Shown here: in pieces, positions 1 through 10,095 of the stretch
How the letters are laid out: every line of letters begins with the position of its first letter
Numbering within the stretch: position 1 is the first letter of the stretch
Translations under genes and position numbers: made by a program
Notes under the pieces: model-generated
What the model saw: only the letters and a program-made list of their open reading frames with translations
The model's database searches: none
What the model was told of the DNA's origin: nothing
NCBI RefSeq assembly: GCF_000369505.1
Contig: NZ_KB850055.1
Span: 1,641,706 to 1,705,705 of the forward strand
Origin: Acinetobacter sp. NIPH 298
Lineage (GTDB): Bacteria; Pseudomonadota; Gammaproteobacteria; Pseudomonadales; Moraxellaceae
Direction: 5' to 3'
DNA length: 64,000 nucleotides

Positions 1-60
1 TCTTAAACTTTTTATAATTTTTATTTAGAAATAAGCTGATTTTTGTTCTATTAAAATAAT

Positions 61-95
61 CAAACCAACTCCCCGATTCGATCAAAATTGGTTTG
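61..95. repeat. Inverted repeat with 8-bp arms
   Basis: CAAACCAA at 61-68 is the exact reverse complement of TTGGTTTG at 88-95, with 19 nt between. There is no T-run on either side, so it is not a terminator. It may be an operator for a gene outside the window. Confidence 0.5.
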
Positions 96-112
96 TGCCA
101 TTTCATCACTGA

Positions 113-146
113 GATATGAATTAACATCGGCATGCTAATTCATATC
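113..146. repeat. Inverted repeat with 11-bp arms
   Basis: GATATGAATTA at 113-123 is perfectly complementary to TAATTCATATC at 136-146. The 12-nt spacer contains GCATGC. The arms are AT-rich and no U-tract follows. A regulator-binding site is more likely than a terminator. Confidence 0.55.
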
Positions 147-392
147 CATTGTAGCGAATCGTTTTCATCGTCATCATTAAAACCCTCTTTGTTTTGAATG
201 TAAAAATAATATAACGAGGATTTTTCTACTTGTGAAATAACAAAGATGGGATTCAAAAGCTGATTTTTTGCTATTAAACTTTTTACATACATCCCTTTTT
301 TTCTCCCGTTGGGAGAAATACAAGGCGGCTAAACTATGATGAAAGATATCTATTATCGCTGGTTTTATAAATAGATATTAAATACACAAAAA

Positions 393-698
393 CTATTCTT
401 GCAATAATGTTTCAAAACCATGTAAATGCGTAAAACGTCCCACATGAACTTGATATTGATCTATCTTAGCTACAAGTCTTTGAAAATGCTCTGATTGAAT
501 ATGCTGATCTAAAGCAGCTCGATCAACCCATTCTTCAATAAAAACAAAGTGCCCTTTCTGCTTTATATCATGATAAAGATCATAGGCTAAACACCCAGCT
601 TCTGCTTTTGTTTTCTCAACAAGCTCTCGATAAAGTGGTAAAACAATTTCGATTTTATCTGGCTGAATAAAATCTTCGGCAATCAGCTTTAAGGTCAT
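393..698 (-). CDS. Antibiotic biosynthesis monooxygenase (ABM) domain protein
   Basis: This is a 101-residue protein of the small dimeric ABM/YgiN-like fold. Members of the family are quinol monooxygenases, haem-degrading enzymes or proteins of unknown function. Visible family features are the opening LKLIAEDFIQP strand, the EAGCLAYDLYHD segment and FVFIEEWVDRAALDQHIQSEHF. The start at 698 is the first ATG and aligns with the usual family N-terminus. An upstream TTG at 719 is possible but less likely. The gene lies behind the purA terminator, so it probably has its own promoter. The substrate cannot be told from the sequence, and a detoxification or quinone-redox role would be a guess. Confidence 0.8.
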   Translation of the reverse strand: MTLKLIAEDFIQPDKIEIVLPLYRELVEKTKAEAGCLAYDLYHDIKQKGHFVFIEEWVDRAALDQHIQSEHFQRLVAKIDQYQVHVGRFTHLHGFETLLQE

Positions 699-730
699 GC
701 AATCATTTCTCGTTTTCAAAAGTTTTCCAT

Positions 731-758
731 AAAAAAACCCTCAAAACAAATTTGAGGG
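731..758 (-). terminator. Rho-independent terminator of purA
   Basis: On the minus strand CCCTCAAA and TTTGAGGG form an 8-bp stem with a 5-nt loop. Seven Ts follow. It lies about 20 nt past the purA stop codon. Confidence 0.85.
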
Positions 759-779
759 CTTTTTTATAATCGACTCAGC

Positions 780-2114
<1,335 letters not shown>

Positions 2115-2155
2115 TCATGCTGTTAAAATTGGAAACCAAGCTGTGAGCTTAGCAA

Positions 2156-3322
2156 TTAAATTTTTTCAATCACCCACTGCCCATTTTGAGACACCATTTG
2201 ATGGGTCGCATAAGGCACCGAGCTTAAATCATCATTACCTAACAATTGCACCACACGTAGACCTTGGCTTCGGGCATCCGCAATTGCTTTTAATAAATCT
2301 TGGTCATGATCTTTAGGTGCGACTACAGTTTCTATTTCCACAAACTGGGTAGCGCCTAAAGCATATAGGTCACAACTAAATCCTGTTGCTGGACGTGCAC
2401 GTCCAAAATGTTCACCGATGCCATCATAGCGTCCACCTTGTGCAAGTGGCGCAGCACGATTAGGTGCATAAATGGCATACATTAAACCTGTATGATAATG
2501 ATAACTACGCAACTCAATTACATCGATCCCAATATTTAGGTTAGACCACTGTGATTGAATTTGCGCAAATGTTGTTTTTAATGCATCAAATGCATTTCTA
2601 AAATCAACATCATTCAAAATATCTTGGCTTAAATGCGTTTGTAATGCATCAAGATCACTTGCATAACGACCTAATGCATAAAAATCAGCACCCATTGCTA
2701 AGTCTTGGGTAAATTCCTCTAACTCAGGCAATGCTTTACGTTGATATAAATCTGACAGTTGGTTTTCGGTATTTTTATTTAATCCTGCTCGTTTGACCAA
2801 GCTGCGGAATAAACCAACATGCCCCAAATCTAAATGAACAGCCTCTAAGGTATGTGCATGTTCGATTAAACCTAACATCACATCAATCATTTCAACATCA
2901 GCTTCGATGCTGTCATGACCATACAACTCCGCACCTAACTGTAAAGGTGTGCGCGTTGCATTAAAGTTCTGTGGTTTGGTATGTAGTACTGTGCCTGCAT
3001 AGCAATAACGTGCAACACCTTCAACGGGAAGAACATGAGCATCAATACGCGCAACTTGCGGTGTCATATCCGCACGAATTCCAAGCAAACGACCAGAGAG
3101 TTGATCAATCACTTTGAAAGTAACTAAATCTAAATCTTGATTGGATTCGGAAAGTGAGGACAACGATTCGATGTGTTCAATAAATGGCGTATAGACCAAT
3201 TGATAACCTCGAACTGCGAGGAAATCTAAAGCTTCTCGGCGCAAAGTTTCAACCACTTGCGCTTGTTCGGGTAATACATCTGCTACCCCGTCAGGGAGCA
3301 ACCATGTCTCTGAAATGGTCAT
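2156..3322 (-). CDS. hisZ: ATP phosphoribosyltransferase regulatory subunit HisZ
   Basis: HisZ is a catalytically dead paralogue of histidyl-tRNA synthetase. It pairs with the short form of HisG to make the first enzyme of histidine synthesis. The protein has class II synthetase features: LPDGVADVLPEQA at the N-terminus, a motif-2-like stretch (LLGIRADMTPQVARIDAH) and a glycine-rich end (LAQGGRYDGIGEHFGRARPATGF). It lacks the anticodon-binding domain of a true HisRS. The chosen start gives 388 residues beginning MTISETWLLPDG, which fits the family. An open frame extends 32 codons further upstream, but it runs through a terminator hairpin and encodes cysteine-rich filler, so it was rejected. 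Confidence 0.95.
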   Translation of the reverse strand: MTISETWLLPDGVADVLPEQAQVVETLRREALDFLAVRGYQLVYTPFIEHIESLSSLSESNQDLDLVTFKVIDQLSGRLLGIRADMTPQVARIDAHVLPVEGVARYCYAGTVLHTKPQNFNATRTPLQLGAELYGHDSIEADVEMIDVMLGLIEHAHTLEAVHLDLGHVGLFRSLVKRAGLNKNTENQLSDLYQRKALPELEEFTQDLAMGADFYALGRYASDLDALQTHLSQDILNDVDFRNAFDALKTTFAQIQSQWSNLNIGIDVIELRSYHYHTGLMYAIYAPNRAAPLAQGGRYDGIGEHFGRARPATGFSCDLYALGATQFVEIETVVAPKDHDQDLLKAIADARSQGLRVVQLLGNDDLSSVPYATHQMVSQNGQWVIEKI

Positions 3323-3376
3323 GTTCAAACCTAAAATCTGTTCACCGTGGAAGCATCCACACAAAAAGCAGCCACA

Positions 3377-3401
3377 TAAAAAAATCGGGTGAATGCCCGA
3401 T
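3377..3401 (-). terminator. Terminator/attenuator hairpin 55 nt before hisZ
   Basis: On the minus strand ATCGGG and CCCGAT pair across a 6-nt loop, and a seven-T run follows. It may end the upstream small-gene transcript or attenuate read-through into hisZ. A second small hairpin (GTGGA/TCCAC, 3347-3360) sits between it and the hisZ start. Confidence 0.75.
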
Positions 3402-3525
3402 TCAGCGTAGTGTAGCATGAAGATTTATGCGATGCACCTGAGAATTTGAATAAAAATTGCTTATTCCACTCTCTAAAAAACAAACAGATTTTATATAATT
3501 AACCAATATTTTCAATAGATTATTG

Positions 3526-3801
3526 TTATTGATTTGGCTCAAAAATCCAAGTTCGCTGTCCAAAGAACTGTCCAATACCTGAACTATCACCTTGTTTCCA
3601 ATTCACCTTATTTAATTTTTGGATCGCTTGAATCGCTGGTGTATTGAATGCAAAACAGCCTTTGTCTAACATAGCTACGCGATGACTCTGACTCAATAAA
3701 AGTTCTTCACGAAACGCACTTTCGAACTCAAAATTAGAGTTTTTAAGTTCCTCTAACTGTTTACGCTCATAATCCAAACTAAGCTCAACGTTCCATAGCA
3801 A
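3526..3801 (-). CDS. Conserved-looking unknown protein with uncertain or damaged 5' end
   Basis: I do not recognise the family. The 91 residues from a TTG start look like real coding sequence, with LWNVELSLDYERKQLEEL, CFAFNTPAIQAIQKLN and IGQFFGQRTWIFE. The same frame stays open upstream to the stop of the preceding gene (3883) and encodes YIYGAVGNTNDQTIHAV, which reads like genuine protein, but it has no ATG or GTG. In the neighbouring frame an ATA codon at 3893 would begin a signal-peptide-like KNKEILLFAIFTALL. This suggests a secreted protein whose start codon and frame have decayed, or a sequence error. It sits directly behind the coiled-coil membrane protein gene. Confidence 0.55.
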   Translation of the reverse strand: MLWNVELSLDYERKQLEELKNSNFEFESAFREELLLSQSHRVAMLDKGCFAFNTPAIQAIQKLNKVNWKQGDSSGIGQFFGQRTWIFEPNQ

Positions 3802-3882
3802 TGGTGAAGTTAGGACGGCATGGATTGTTTGGTCATTGGTATTTCCAACAGCGCCGTAAATATAGCAAACAACAAAATTTCT

Positions 3883-4194
3883 TTATTTTTTATTTCCAGT
3901 TTTAATCATCATTTCCAAAACATTCACCAACTCAACATTTTGCTTTTCCAGTGCAGCAACATTGGCGATCATTTTATCGAGCACTTCTTGCTGAGTATGC
4001 ATTTTCTTGGCTAAGTCCTGCATGATTTCTAAACTCTTTTTAAGATGTAGCTCTAAATGCAAAACCTTTTCTTCTACATGTAAAATTTGAGCATCACAAT
4101 TTGGCTCTGGTTTATTTTTAAACTGAAACCAGAATAAAAAAATAACCGCTAATAATAAAAGCGCAATAAATCCCCACATCAATATGAATGTCAT
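3883..4194 (-). CDS. Membrane-anchored coiled-coil protein of unknown function
   Basis: This is a 103-residue protein with one N-terminal transmembrane helix (about residues 4-26, MWGFIALLLLAVIFLFWF). A charged, heptad-like helical region follows (about 40-95, with HVEEKVLHLELHLKKSLEIM and VLDKMIANVAALEKQ). The layout suggests an inner-membrane anchor with a cytoplasmic or periplasmic coiled coil. The family was not recognised. The gene lies between the GAPDH-family gene and the damaged gene at 3526-3801, all on the minus strand, and may be co-transcribed with them. Confidence 0.75.
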   Translation of the reverse strand: MTFILMWGFIALLLLAVIFLFWFQFKNKPEPNCDAQILHVEEKVLHLELHLKKSLEIMQDLAKKMHTQQEVLDKMIANVAALEKQNVELVNVLEMMIKTGNKK

Positions 4195-4235
4195 TTAAAT
4201 CCCCAAGTTAATTTATAAAATTTAAACTAAATCAT

Positions 4236-5258
4236 TCACACAAATGATTCACATAAATCAAGTAAACGATTTGCATAGCCCCATTCATTATCATACCACG
4301 CAAAAACTTTCGCTTGATGACCGACAACTATTGTCTGAGTCAAATCAACAATTAAAGAATAAGGTGAATGATTAAAGTCACTTGATACAAGGTCTTCATC
4401 CGTAACTTGCATAATCTGTGCATAATCAAATTGTGCTGCTTTTTTTAATACTTCATTGACTTTGTGCACAGTAATCGGCGCATGTGAAACAAAGGTTAAA
4501 TCAATCGCCGCAACATTAATCGTCGGTACACGGATCGAATAGCCATCGATTCGATTTTCCATCTTTGGCATGACTCGTTTGAGTGCACCCAATGCACTAG
4601 AAGTTGTTGGGATAATATTTTGTCCCGCTGCACGCGCACGGCGTAAATCCCGATGTGCATGATCAAGTACTGATTGATCTGCTGTCACAGCATGGATTTC
4701 AGTCATTAATGCAGTTTCAATACCAAATGCATCATCGATAATTTTGACCAATGGCACGAGCGCTTGAGTGGTACAAGACACACTGGAAATAATTTGGTCG
4801 GTGGCTTTAACTTCGGCATGATTGACGCCATAGACAATTGCAGCATCTACAGAATCAAATGGAGCAGCCCCAATAATGACTCGTTTTGCCCCCGCCTCTA
4901 TGTGACGCGTTGCATCGGCTCTGGAACGGAACAAACCCGTGCACTCAAGCACCACATCTATTTCTAGATTTGTCCACGGCAGCAATTCTGGCTGTGCCTG
5001 TTTAAAGACTTGTAATTTTAGCTGACGTTGGTTGGATTGAATATTTAGAAAAATCTGTTCATTTTCAATCTGAATTTCGACCTGTCCAGCAAAACGCCCG
5101 TGTGTAGTGTCATATTTAAACAAATGGACTAAAGTTTGTACGTCAGCAATATCGTTAATTGCAACGATTTCAAATTGAAATTGTTTAGGGTTTTCAAACC
5201 ACGCACGTAATACATTCCGACCAATTCTGCCAAATCCATTAATCGCGATACGTTGCAT
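4236..5258 (-). CDS. Glyceraldehyde-3-phosphate dehydrogenase family protein (GAPDH or erythrose-4-phosphate dehydrogenase)
   Basis: This 340-residue NAD-dependent aldehyde dehydrogenase has the GAPDH fold. It starts with the Rossmann motif INGFGRIGRNVLRA. The catalytic Cys162 lies in SCTTQ, and the HAVTADQSVLDHAHRDLRRARAA loop carries the general-base histidine. The C-terminus keeps the family end WYDNEWGYANRLLDL. The active-site motif departs from the usual SCTTN: Asn is Gln and the second Cys is Ala. This form could be a glycolytic/gluconeogenic enzyme or an Epd-type enzyme for pyridoxal phosphate synthesis, and the sequence alone does not decide. The gene is divergent from alaS across a 238-nt gap. 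Confidence 0.85.
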   Translation of the reverse strand: MQRIAINGFGRIGRNVLRAWFENPKQFQFEIVAINDIADVQTLVHLFKYDTTHGRFAGQVEIQIENEQIFLNIQSNQRQLKLQVFKQAQPELLPWTNLEIDVVLECTGLFRSRADATRHIEAGAKRVIIGAAPFDSVDAAIVYGVNHAEVKATDQIISSVSCTTQALVPLVKIIDDAFGIETALMTEIHAVTADQSVLDHAHRDLRRARAAGQNIIPTTSSALGALKRVMPKMENRIDGYSIRVPTINVAAIDLTFVSHAPITVHKVNEVLKKAAQFDYAQIMQVTDEDLVSSDFNHSPYSLIVDLTQTIVVGHQAKVFAWYDNEWGYANRLLDLCESFV

Positions 5259-5496
5259 GTAGAACCCTTATTCATAAAAACATCATCTTTGTGTATCAAT
5301 ATCTGTGAATACTTTATGTATAAAGTGTCATCAGACTTGTCTATGGTAAAACATGAGTAGCGTTGTTGAATATAGATTTTTAGCTTAATCACAGTTTTAT
5401 ATGATATTGCTTGTAAAATCGTTGGTTGCACAGGTAATTTCCGTTATAATTTAGCACTTTCAAAATTATGGACGCTTGGTTGTGAGTACTCGTTTT

Positions 5497-8169
5497 ATGA
5501 CATCCGCTGAAATCCGTGAAGCATTTTTGCGTTACTTTGAATCGCAAGGGCATACACGTGTCGCTTCGAGTTCACTTGTTCCCGCCAACGACCCAACTTT
5601 GCTATTTACCAATGCTGGGATGAATCAGTTTAAAGACTGTTTCCTCGGTTTAGAAAAACGTAGCTATACGCGTGCGGCGTCTTCACAAAAAGTTGTGCGC
5701 GCAGGCGGTAAGCATAACGACCTTGATAATGTCGGTTATACAGCACGTCACCATACTTTCTTTGAAATGTTAGGTAACTTCTCTTTTGGTGATTATTTCA
5801 AACGTGATGCACTGAGATTTGCTTGGGAGTTTTTAACCAGTGAACAATGGTTAGGACTATCTAAAGATCGTTTATATGTCACGGTTTATCATACCGATGA
5901 TGAAGCTTTTGATATCTGGAATAAAGACATCGGTCTAGACGCTGAGCGTATTATCCGTATCGGCGATAAAGGCGCAAAATATTCTTCTGACAACTTCTGG
6001 ACAATGGGTGATACCGGTCCTTGCGGTCCTTGTTCAGAAATTTTCTATGATCATGGCGATCATATTTGGGGCGGTTTACCCGGTACACCTGAAGAAGATG
6101 GCGACCGTTTTATCGAAATCTGGAACAACGTATTCATGCAGTTCAACCGCACTGCGGATGGTGTGATGCACCCTCTTCCAGCACCTTCTGTCGATACAGG
6201 TATGGGCTTGGAGCGTATTTCGGCTGTACTACAACACGTCAACTCAAACTATGAAATTGACCTGTTCCAACACTTATTAAAAGCTGCTGCAGATATTATT
6301 GGTTTCGATACTACTGCCATCGAAGCTGAAGCAAATGAGAAAGGGACAAAAGTTGAATACCCTGCTTCACTGAAAGTCGTAGCTGATCATGCTCGCTCTT
6401 GCTGTTTCTTGATTGCTGATGGTGTAAACCCTTCAAATGAAGGTCGTGGTTATGTACTCCGTCGTATTATTCGTCGTGCAGTCCGCCACGGCAACAAGTT
6501 AGGCGCAACGGGTACATTCTTCTACAAAATGTTGCAACCGCTCATTGAAGCCATGGGCGAAGCTTATCCTGAACTTGCTGCTCGTAAAGACGCGATCGAA
6601 GCGACATTGATCCGTGAAGAAGAACAATTTGCGAAAACACTTGAGCAAGGTTTGAAGTTATTAGAAGCTGAACTTGTTCAACTTAAAGGTAATGTGATTG
6701 CGGGTGAAACGGTATTTAAACTTTATGATACCTATGGTTTCCCGACTGACTTGACTGCGGATATTGCGCGTGAGCGTGACCTGACGATTGATGAAGCAGG
6801 TTTTGAAGTAGAGATGGCTGCACAACGCCAACGTGCGCGTGATGCTGGCAAATTCGCAGTTGACTATAACAGCATTGTTAAAGTTGAAGGTGAAACACAA
6901 TTTGATGGTTATGATGCAACACAAGGTCAAGGTCAAATTGTTGCAATCTACAAAGATGGCGTTCAAGTTGATGAAATCAATGAAGGCGATGAAGCACTGA
7001 TCGTTTTAAACCAAACCCCTTTCTATGCGGAAAGCGGCGGTCAAATCGGTGACACGGGTATTTTCAAAAACGATACGGGCATCTTCGAAGTCCAAGATAC
7101 CAAGAAATCTGGTGGCGCATTTGTGCATCAAGGTATCGTGACTGTAGGTAGCCTCAAAGCAACTCAGAATGTTGAAGCAACAGTTAAAGCAGATATTCGT
7201 GATGCGACTGCACGTAACCACTCTGCAACGCACTTGTTACATGCTGCTTTACGTCAGATCTTAGGTTCACACGTACAGCAAAAGGGTTCTCTGGTTGCCA
7301 GCGACATTTTACGTTTTGACTTTGCCAATGATCAGCCTGTTTCATTTGAACAATTGCAACAGATTGAGCGTTTGGTCAATGCTGAGGTGATTGCCAACAC
7401 ACCAGTAAGCACTGAACTTCTGGATATTGAATCTGCCAAATCAAAAGGCGCAATGATGCTTTTTGGTGAAAAGTATGGTGACGAAGTTCGTGTGCTTTCA
7501 ATGGGTTCTGTGATTGATGAAAAGAATTTCTCAATCGAACTTTGTGGTGGTATCCACGTGAAGCGCACAGGTGATATTGGTTTATTCAAAATCACATCTG
7601 AAGGCGGTGTTGCAGCAGGTATTCGTCGTATTGAAGCTGTGACTGGTACTCAAGCACTTGACGTTATTCAGAAAGCAGATGCTGATATTCAAACGATCAA
7701 TAGCTTGTTAAAAGCACAAAAAGATCAAACTGTAGAAAAAGTTGAAGCAATTGCTGAAACTGCTTCAGCTTTGCAAAAGCAAATCGAGCAATTAAATCAA
7801 AAATTAGCAAGCTTCCAAGCCGCTGATTTGCTTGATCAAGTGAAAGAAATTGCAGGTCGTCAAACACTGATTACCACGGTAAAAGGCTTGGATGCAAAAT
7901 CATTACGCAATTTGCATGACAGCGTAAAATCAAAATTGGAAGATGCAGTCATTATTTTAGCTGGCGTTGATGGTGATAAAGTGAGTTTAATCGCCTCTGT
8001 CGCTAAACAACATGCTGCACATCTAAAAGCAGGTGACATCATCAAACACTTAGCTCAAGAGCTGGGTGGTAAAGGTGGTGGTAAACCTGACTTAGCACAA
8101 GGTGGCGCGCCACTAAACGAGAAGTTTGATCAAGTGATTGCAGCACTGCCTGCTTGGCTTGAGCAATAA
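5497..8169 (+). CDS. alaS: Alanyl-tRNA synthetase
   Basis: AlaS charges tRNA-Ala and edits Ser/Gly mischarging. The 890-residue protein has the class II catalytic domain ([33 protein letters not shown]), the tRNA-recognition helices and the editing domain. The editing-domain zinc ligands are visible as HSATH (His575, His579) and CGGIH (Cys683, His687). The C-Ala oligomerisation domain ends with [14 protein letters not shown]. The start at 5497 ([14 protein letters not shown]) matches the family N-terminus. A TTG seven codons upstream would add residues unlike other AlaS. It is followed by lysC after 63 nt, the usual gammaproteobacterial order alaS-lysC-csrA. Confidence 0.98.
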   Translation: MTSAEIREAFLRYFESQGHTRVASSSLVPANDPTLLFTNAGMNQFKDCFLGLEKRSYTRAASSQKVVRAGGKHNDLDNVGYTARHHTFFEMLGNFSFGDYFKRDALRFAWEFLTSEQWLGLSKDRLYVTVYHTDDEAFDIWNKDIGLDAERIIRIGDKGAKYSSDNFWTMGDTGPCGPCSEIFYDHGDHIWGGLPGTPEEDGDRFIEIWNNVFMQFNRTADGVMHPLPAPSVDTGMGLERISAVLQHVNSNYEIDLFQHLLKAAADIIGFDTTAIEAEANEKGTKVEYPASLKVVADHARSCCFLIADGVNPSNEGRGYVLRRIIRRAVRHGNKLGATGTFFYKMLQPLIEAMGEAYPELAARKDAIEATLIREEEQFAKTLEQGLKLLEAELVQLKGNVIAGETVFKLYDTYGFPTDLTADIARERDLTIDEAGFEVEMAAQRQRARDAGKFAVDYNSIVKVEGETQFDGYDATQGQGQIVAIYKDGVQVDEINEGDEALIVLNQTPFYAESGGQIGDTGIFKNDTGIFEVQDTKKSGGAFVHQGIVTVGSLKATQNVEATVKADIRDATARNHSATHLLHAALRQILGSHVQQKGSLVASDILRFDFANDQPVSFEQLQQIERLVNAEVIANTPVSTELLDIESAKSKGAMMLFGEKYGDEVRVLSMGSVIDEKNFSIELCGGIHVKRTGDIGLFKITSEGGVAAGIRRIEAVTGTQALDVIQKADADIQTINSLLKAQKDQTVEKVEAIAETASALQKQIEQLNQKLASFQAADLLDQVKEIAGRQTLITTVKGLDAKSLRNLHDSVKSKLEDAVIILAGVDGDKVSLIASVAKQHAAHLKAGDIIKHLAQELGGKGGGKPDLAQGGAPLNEKFDQVIAALPAWLEQ

Positions 8170-8190
8170 GAACTTCACTTTTGTGTAACT

Positions 8191-8212
8191 GACCCTGATG
8201 CCATTCAGGGTC
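8191..8212 (+). promoter_or_regulatory. Intergenic hairpin between alaS and lysC
   Basis: GACCCTGA and TCAGGGTC form a perfect 8-bp stem with a 6-nt loop, 20 nt before the lysC start. There is no T-run, so it does not look like a simple terminator. It may be a processing or stability element. Confidence 0.5.
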
Positions 8213-8232
8213 ATGGCTTATATGGAATAACT

Positions 8233-9513
8233 ATGGCTTTAATCGTTCAAAAATATGGCGGTACTTCGATGGGTACTCCTGAGCGCATTTTAAATGTTGC
8301 TCGTCGTGTCAAGCGTTGGCATGATCACGGTCACAAAGTGGTTGTAGTTGTGTCTGCAATGAGTGGTGAAACTAACCGCTTACTTGCGCTTGCAAAGGCC
8401 ATTACCAGCACCCCTGACCCACGTGAACTAGATCAAATGGTGTCAACGGGTGAACAAGTAACGATTTCCATGTTAGCTATGGCACTGAATTCAATTGGTG
8501 TAGATGCTAAATCATATACTGGTCGTCAAGTTGGTATTAAAACTGACAGCGCATTTACCAAAGCACGTATCGAATCAATTGACACAGATATCATGACCGA
8601 AGATTTAGACGCTGGTCGTGTATTGGTTGTTGCGGGCTTTCAGGGCTTCGATGCCAAAGGCAATACCACAACTTTAGGTCGCGGTGGTTCAGATACTTCT
8701 GGTGTCGCGCTTGCTGCTGCATTAAAAGCAGATGAATGTCAGATTTACACGGATGTCGATGGTGTTTATACCACTGACCCGCGTGTTGCACCTAAAGCAA
8801 AGAAAATTGATCGTATTTCTTTTGAAGAAATGCTGGAAATGGCATCTTTAGGCTCAAAAGTTTTACAAATTCGCTCTGTTGAATTCGCAGGTAAATATCA
8901 AGTTCCATTGCGTGTATTATCGAGTTTTGACAATGATGATGATGGTATTTTTGATGAAGAATTCAAACAAAATGTAGGCACACTAATTACCACTGAGGCA
9001 GAAGACGATATGGAACAACCAATCATCGCAGGTATTGCATTTAACCGTGACGAAGCAAAATTAACGATTTTGGGTGTTCCTGACGAACCAGGTATTGCGT
9101 CTAAAATCTTGTCGCCGATCAGTAATGCCAATATCGAAGTGGATATGATTATCCAAAATGTAGAAGAAGATGGAACAACTGATTTTACGTTTACCGTGAA
9201 CCGTAATGATCTAGCGAAAGCAAAAGCGATTTTAGATCAAACAGCAAGTAGCATTGAAGGATGTGAAGTTGTCACACGTGATGATATTGTTAAAGTATCT
9301 ATCGTTGGTGTCGGTATGCGCTCTCACGCTGGCGTTGCGAGCAAAATGTTCACAGCATTGGCTGAAGAAAGCATTAATATTCTCATGATTTCTACATCAG
9401 AAATAAAAGTTTCTGTCATCATCGAAGAAAACTACCTTGAGTTAGCAGTTCGTTGTTTACATACAGCTTTTGGTTTAGACCGCGAACACGGCGAAAGCAG
9501 TGTACGTGCTTAA
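8233..9513 (+). CDS. lysC: Aspartate kinase
   Basis: LysC phosphorylates aspartate, the entry to the lysine, threonine and methionine branch. The protein has 426 residues, the monofunctional beta-type length. KYGGTS at residues 7-12 is the ATP/aspartate-binding start. Later motifs are GFQGFDAKGNTTTLGRGGSDTSGVALA, SLGSKVLQIRSVEFA and two ACT domains (about 265-420, with GVPDEPGIASKIL and ISTSEIKVSVII) that usually give feedback inhibition by lysine and/or threonine. A GGAA ribosome-binding site precedes the ATG. No lysine riboswitch is visible in the short alaS-lysC gap. Confidence 0.97.
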   Translation: MALIVQKYGGTSMGTPERILNVARRVKRWHDHGHKVVVVVSAMSGETNRLLALAKAITSTPDPRELDQMVSTGEQVTISMLAMALNSIGVDAKSYTGRQVGIKTDSAFTKARIESIDTDIMTEDLDAGRVLVVAGFQGFDAKGNTTTLGRGGSDTSGVALAAALKADECQIYTDVDGVYTTDPRVAPKAKKIDRISFEEMLEMASLGSKVLQIRSVEFAGKYQVPLRVLSSFDNDDDGIFDEEFKQNVGTLITTEAEDDMEQPIIAGIAFNRDEAKLTILGVPDEPGIASKILSPISNANIEVDMIIQNVEEDGTTDFTFTVNRNDLAKAKAILDQTASSIEGCEVVTRDDIVKVSIVGVGMRSHAGVASKMFTALAEESINILMISTSEIKVSVIIEENYLELAVRCLHTAFGLDREHGESSVRA

Positions 9514-9560
9514 TTAATAGCTAGTTAAACATATTTACTTTCATGCATATAGTAAAAAAA

Positions 9561-9596
9561 ACAGAGCCACTATAGTTTTTTTTATAGTGGCTCTGT
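9561..9596. terminator. Strong hairpin after lysC
   Basis: ACAGAGCCACTATA and TATAGTGGCTCTGT form a perfect 14-bp stem with an 8-nt T-rich loop. Eight As precede it, so the U-tract is better on the minus strand; the plus side continues TATATTAG. It probably ends or protects the lysC transcript. Confidence 0.65.
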
Positions 9597-9749
9597 TATA
9601 TTAGCCTTGAGGTTTTTAAGAAAGTTCTCACAAAACTTACGAAATAAATTTTTTTACATATTTTTGTTAGAATTTTCTGTATATTAGGCTGTGCTTTCAA
9701 ATAATGAATTCCCTGTCGCAAGTTTTAAGCGTTTAGCAAGGAGATAAAC

Positions 9750-10019
9750 ATGCTGATTCTGACCCGTCGTGTCGGAGAAACATTAATGATTGGGGATCAA
9801 GTCAGTGTTACTGTGCTTGGCGTAAAAGGCAATCAGGTGCGTATTGGTGTAAATGCTCCAAAAGAAGTTTCTGTGCATCGTGAGGAAATTTACCAACGTA
9901 TCCAACATGAACGTGCCATGCATGAGCATTTACAACATCTTGATCAAGACTATCAACATCCTTCTTATGAAGAAGAAAATGCTACTGATTTCACTCAACA
10001 TAATAATTTTAATCGTTGA
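9750..10019 (+). CDS. csrA: Carbon storage regulator CsrA
   Basis: CsrA is a dimeric RNA-binding protein that blocks or stabilises target mRNAs by binding GGA motifs near ribosome-binding sites. The first 55 residues are a canonical core: [16 protein letters not shown] with the RNA-contacting Arg6/Arg7, then [22 protein letters not shown] with the second contact Arg44. The protein is 89 residues, longer than the 61-residue E. coli form. The extra tail from about residue 56 is His/Gln/Asp-rich ([13 protein letters not shown]) and looks disordered. An AAGGAG Shine-Dalgarno precedes the ATG, and a strong terminator follows. Confidence 0.97.
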   Translation: MLILTRRVGETLMIGDQVSVTVLGVKGNQVRIGVNAPKEVSVHREEIYQRIQHERAMHEHLQHLDQDYQHPSYEEENATDFTQHNNFNR

Positions 10020-10040
10020 TATGAAAAACTCTTCTCATAA

Positions 10041-10077
10041 AATTAAAGCGACTCATCTGAGTCGCTTTAATTTTTTT
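10041..10077 (+). terminator. Rho-independent terminator of csrA
   Basis: AATTAAAGCGACTCA and TGAGTCGCTTTAATT form a perfect 15-bp stem with a 2-nt loop that runs into a T-tract. It may work in both directions, as rnhB converges from the right. Confidence 0.9.
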
Positions 10078-10095
10078 AAACGACCTGTTTTTAAT

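Larger units (their letters stand above)
1..392. other. Left-edge non-coding region
   Basis: No convincing gene is visible in these 392 bases. The stretch is AT-rich and carries two inverted repeats (listed separately). It also has a weakly Fur-like run around 155-180, where the minus strand reads AATGATGACGATGAAAACG. It probably contains the control region of a gene beyond the left edge plus the downstream flank of the leftward ABM gene. No clear terminator follows that gene. Confidence 0.5.

Noticed and set aside
3323-3418. N-terminal extension of HisZ
   Set aside because: It runs through the terminator hairpin and encodes FLCGCF repeats unlike any HisZ.
5259-5496. Reading frame on the minus strand in the alaS/GAPDH divergent gap
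   Set aside because: It has no ribosome-binding site and no protein-like content, and it covers the alaS promoter region.
10020-10095. Possible tRNA after csrA, as in E. coli
   Set aside because: No cloverleaf or tRNA arms are present; the space is filled by the csrA terminator.
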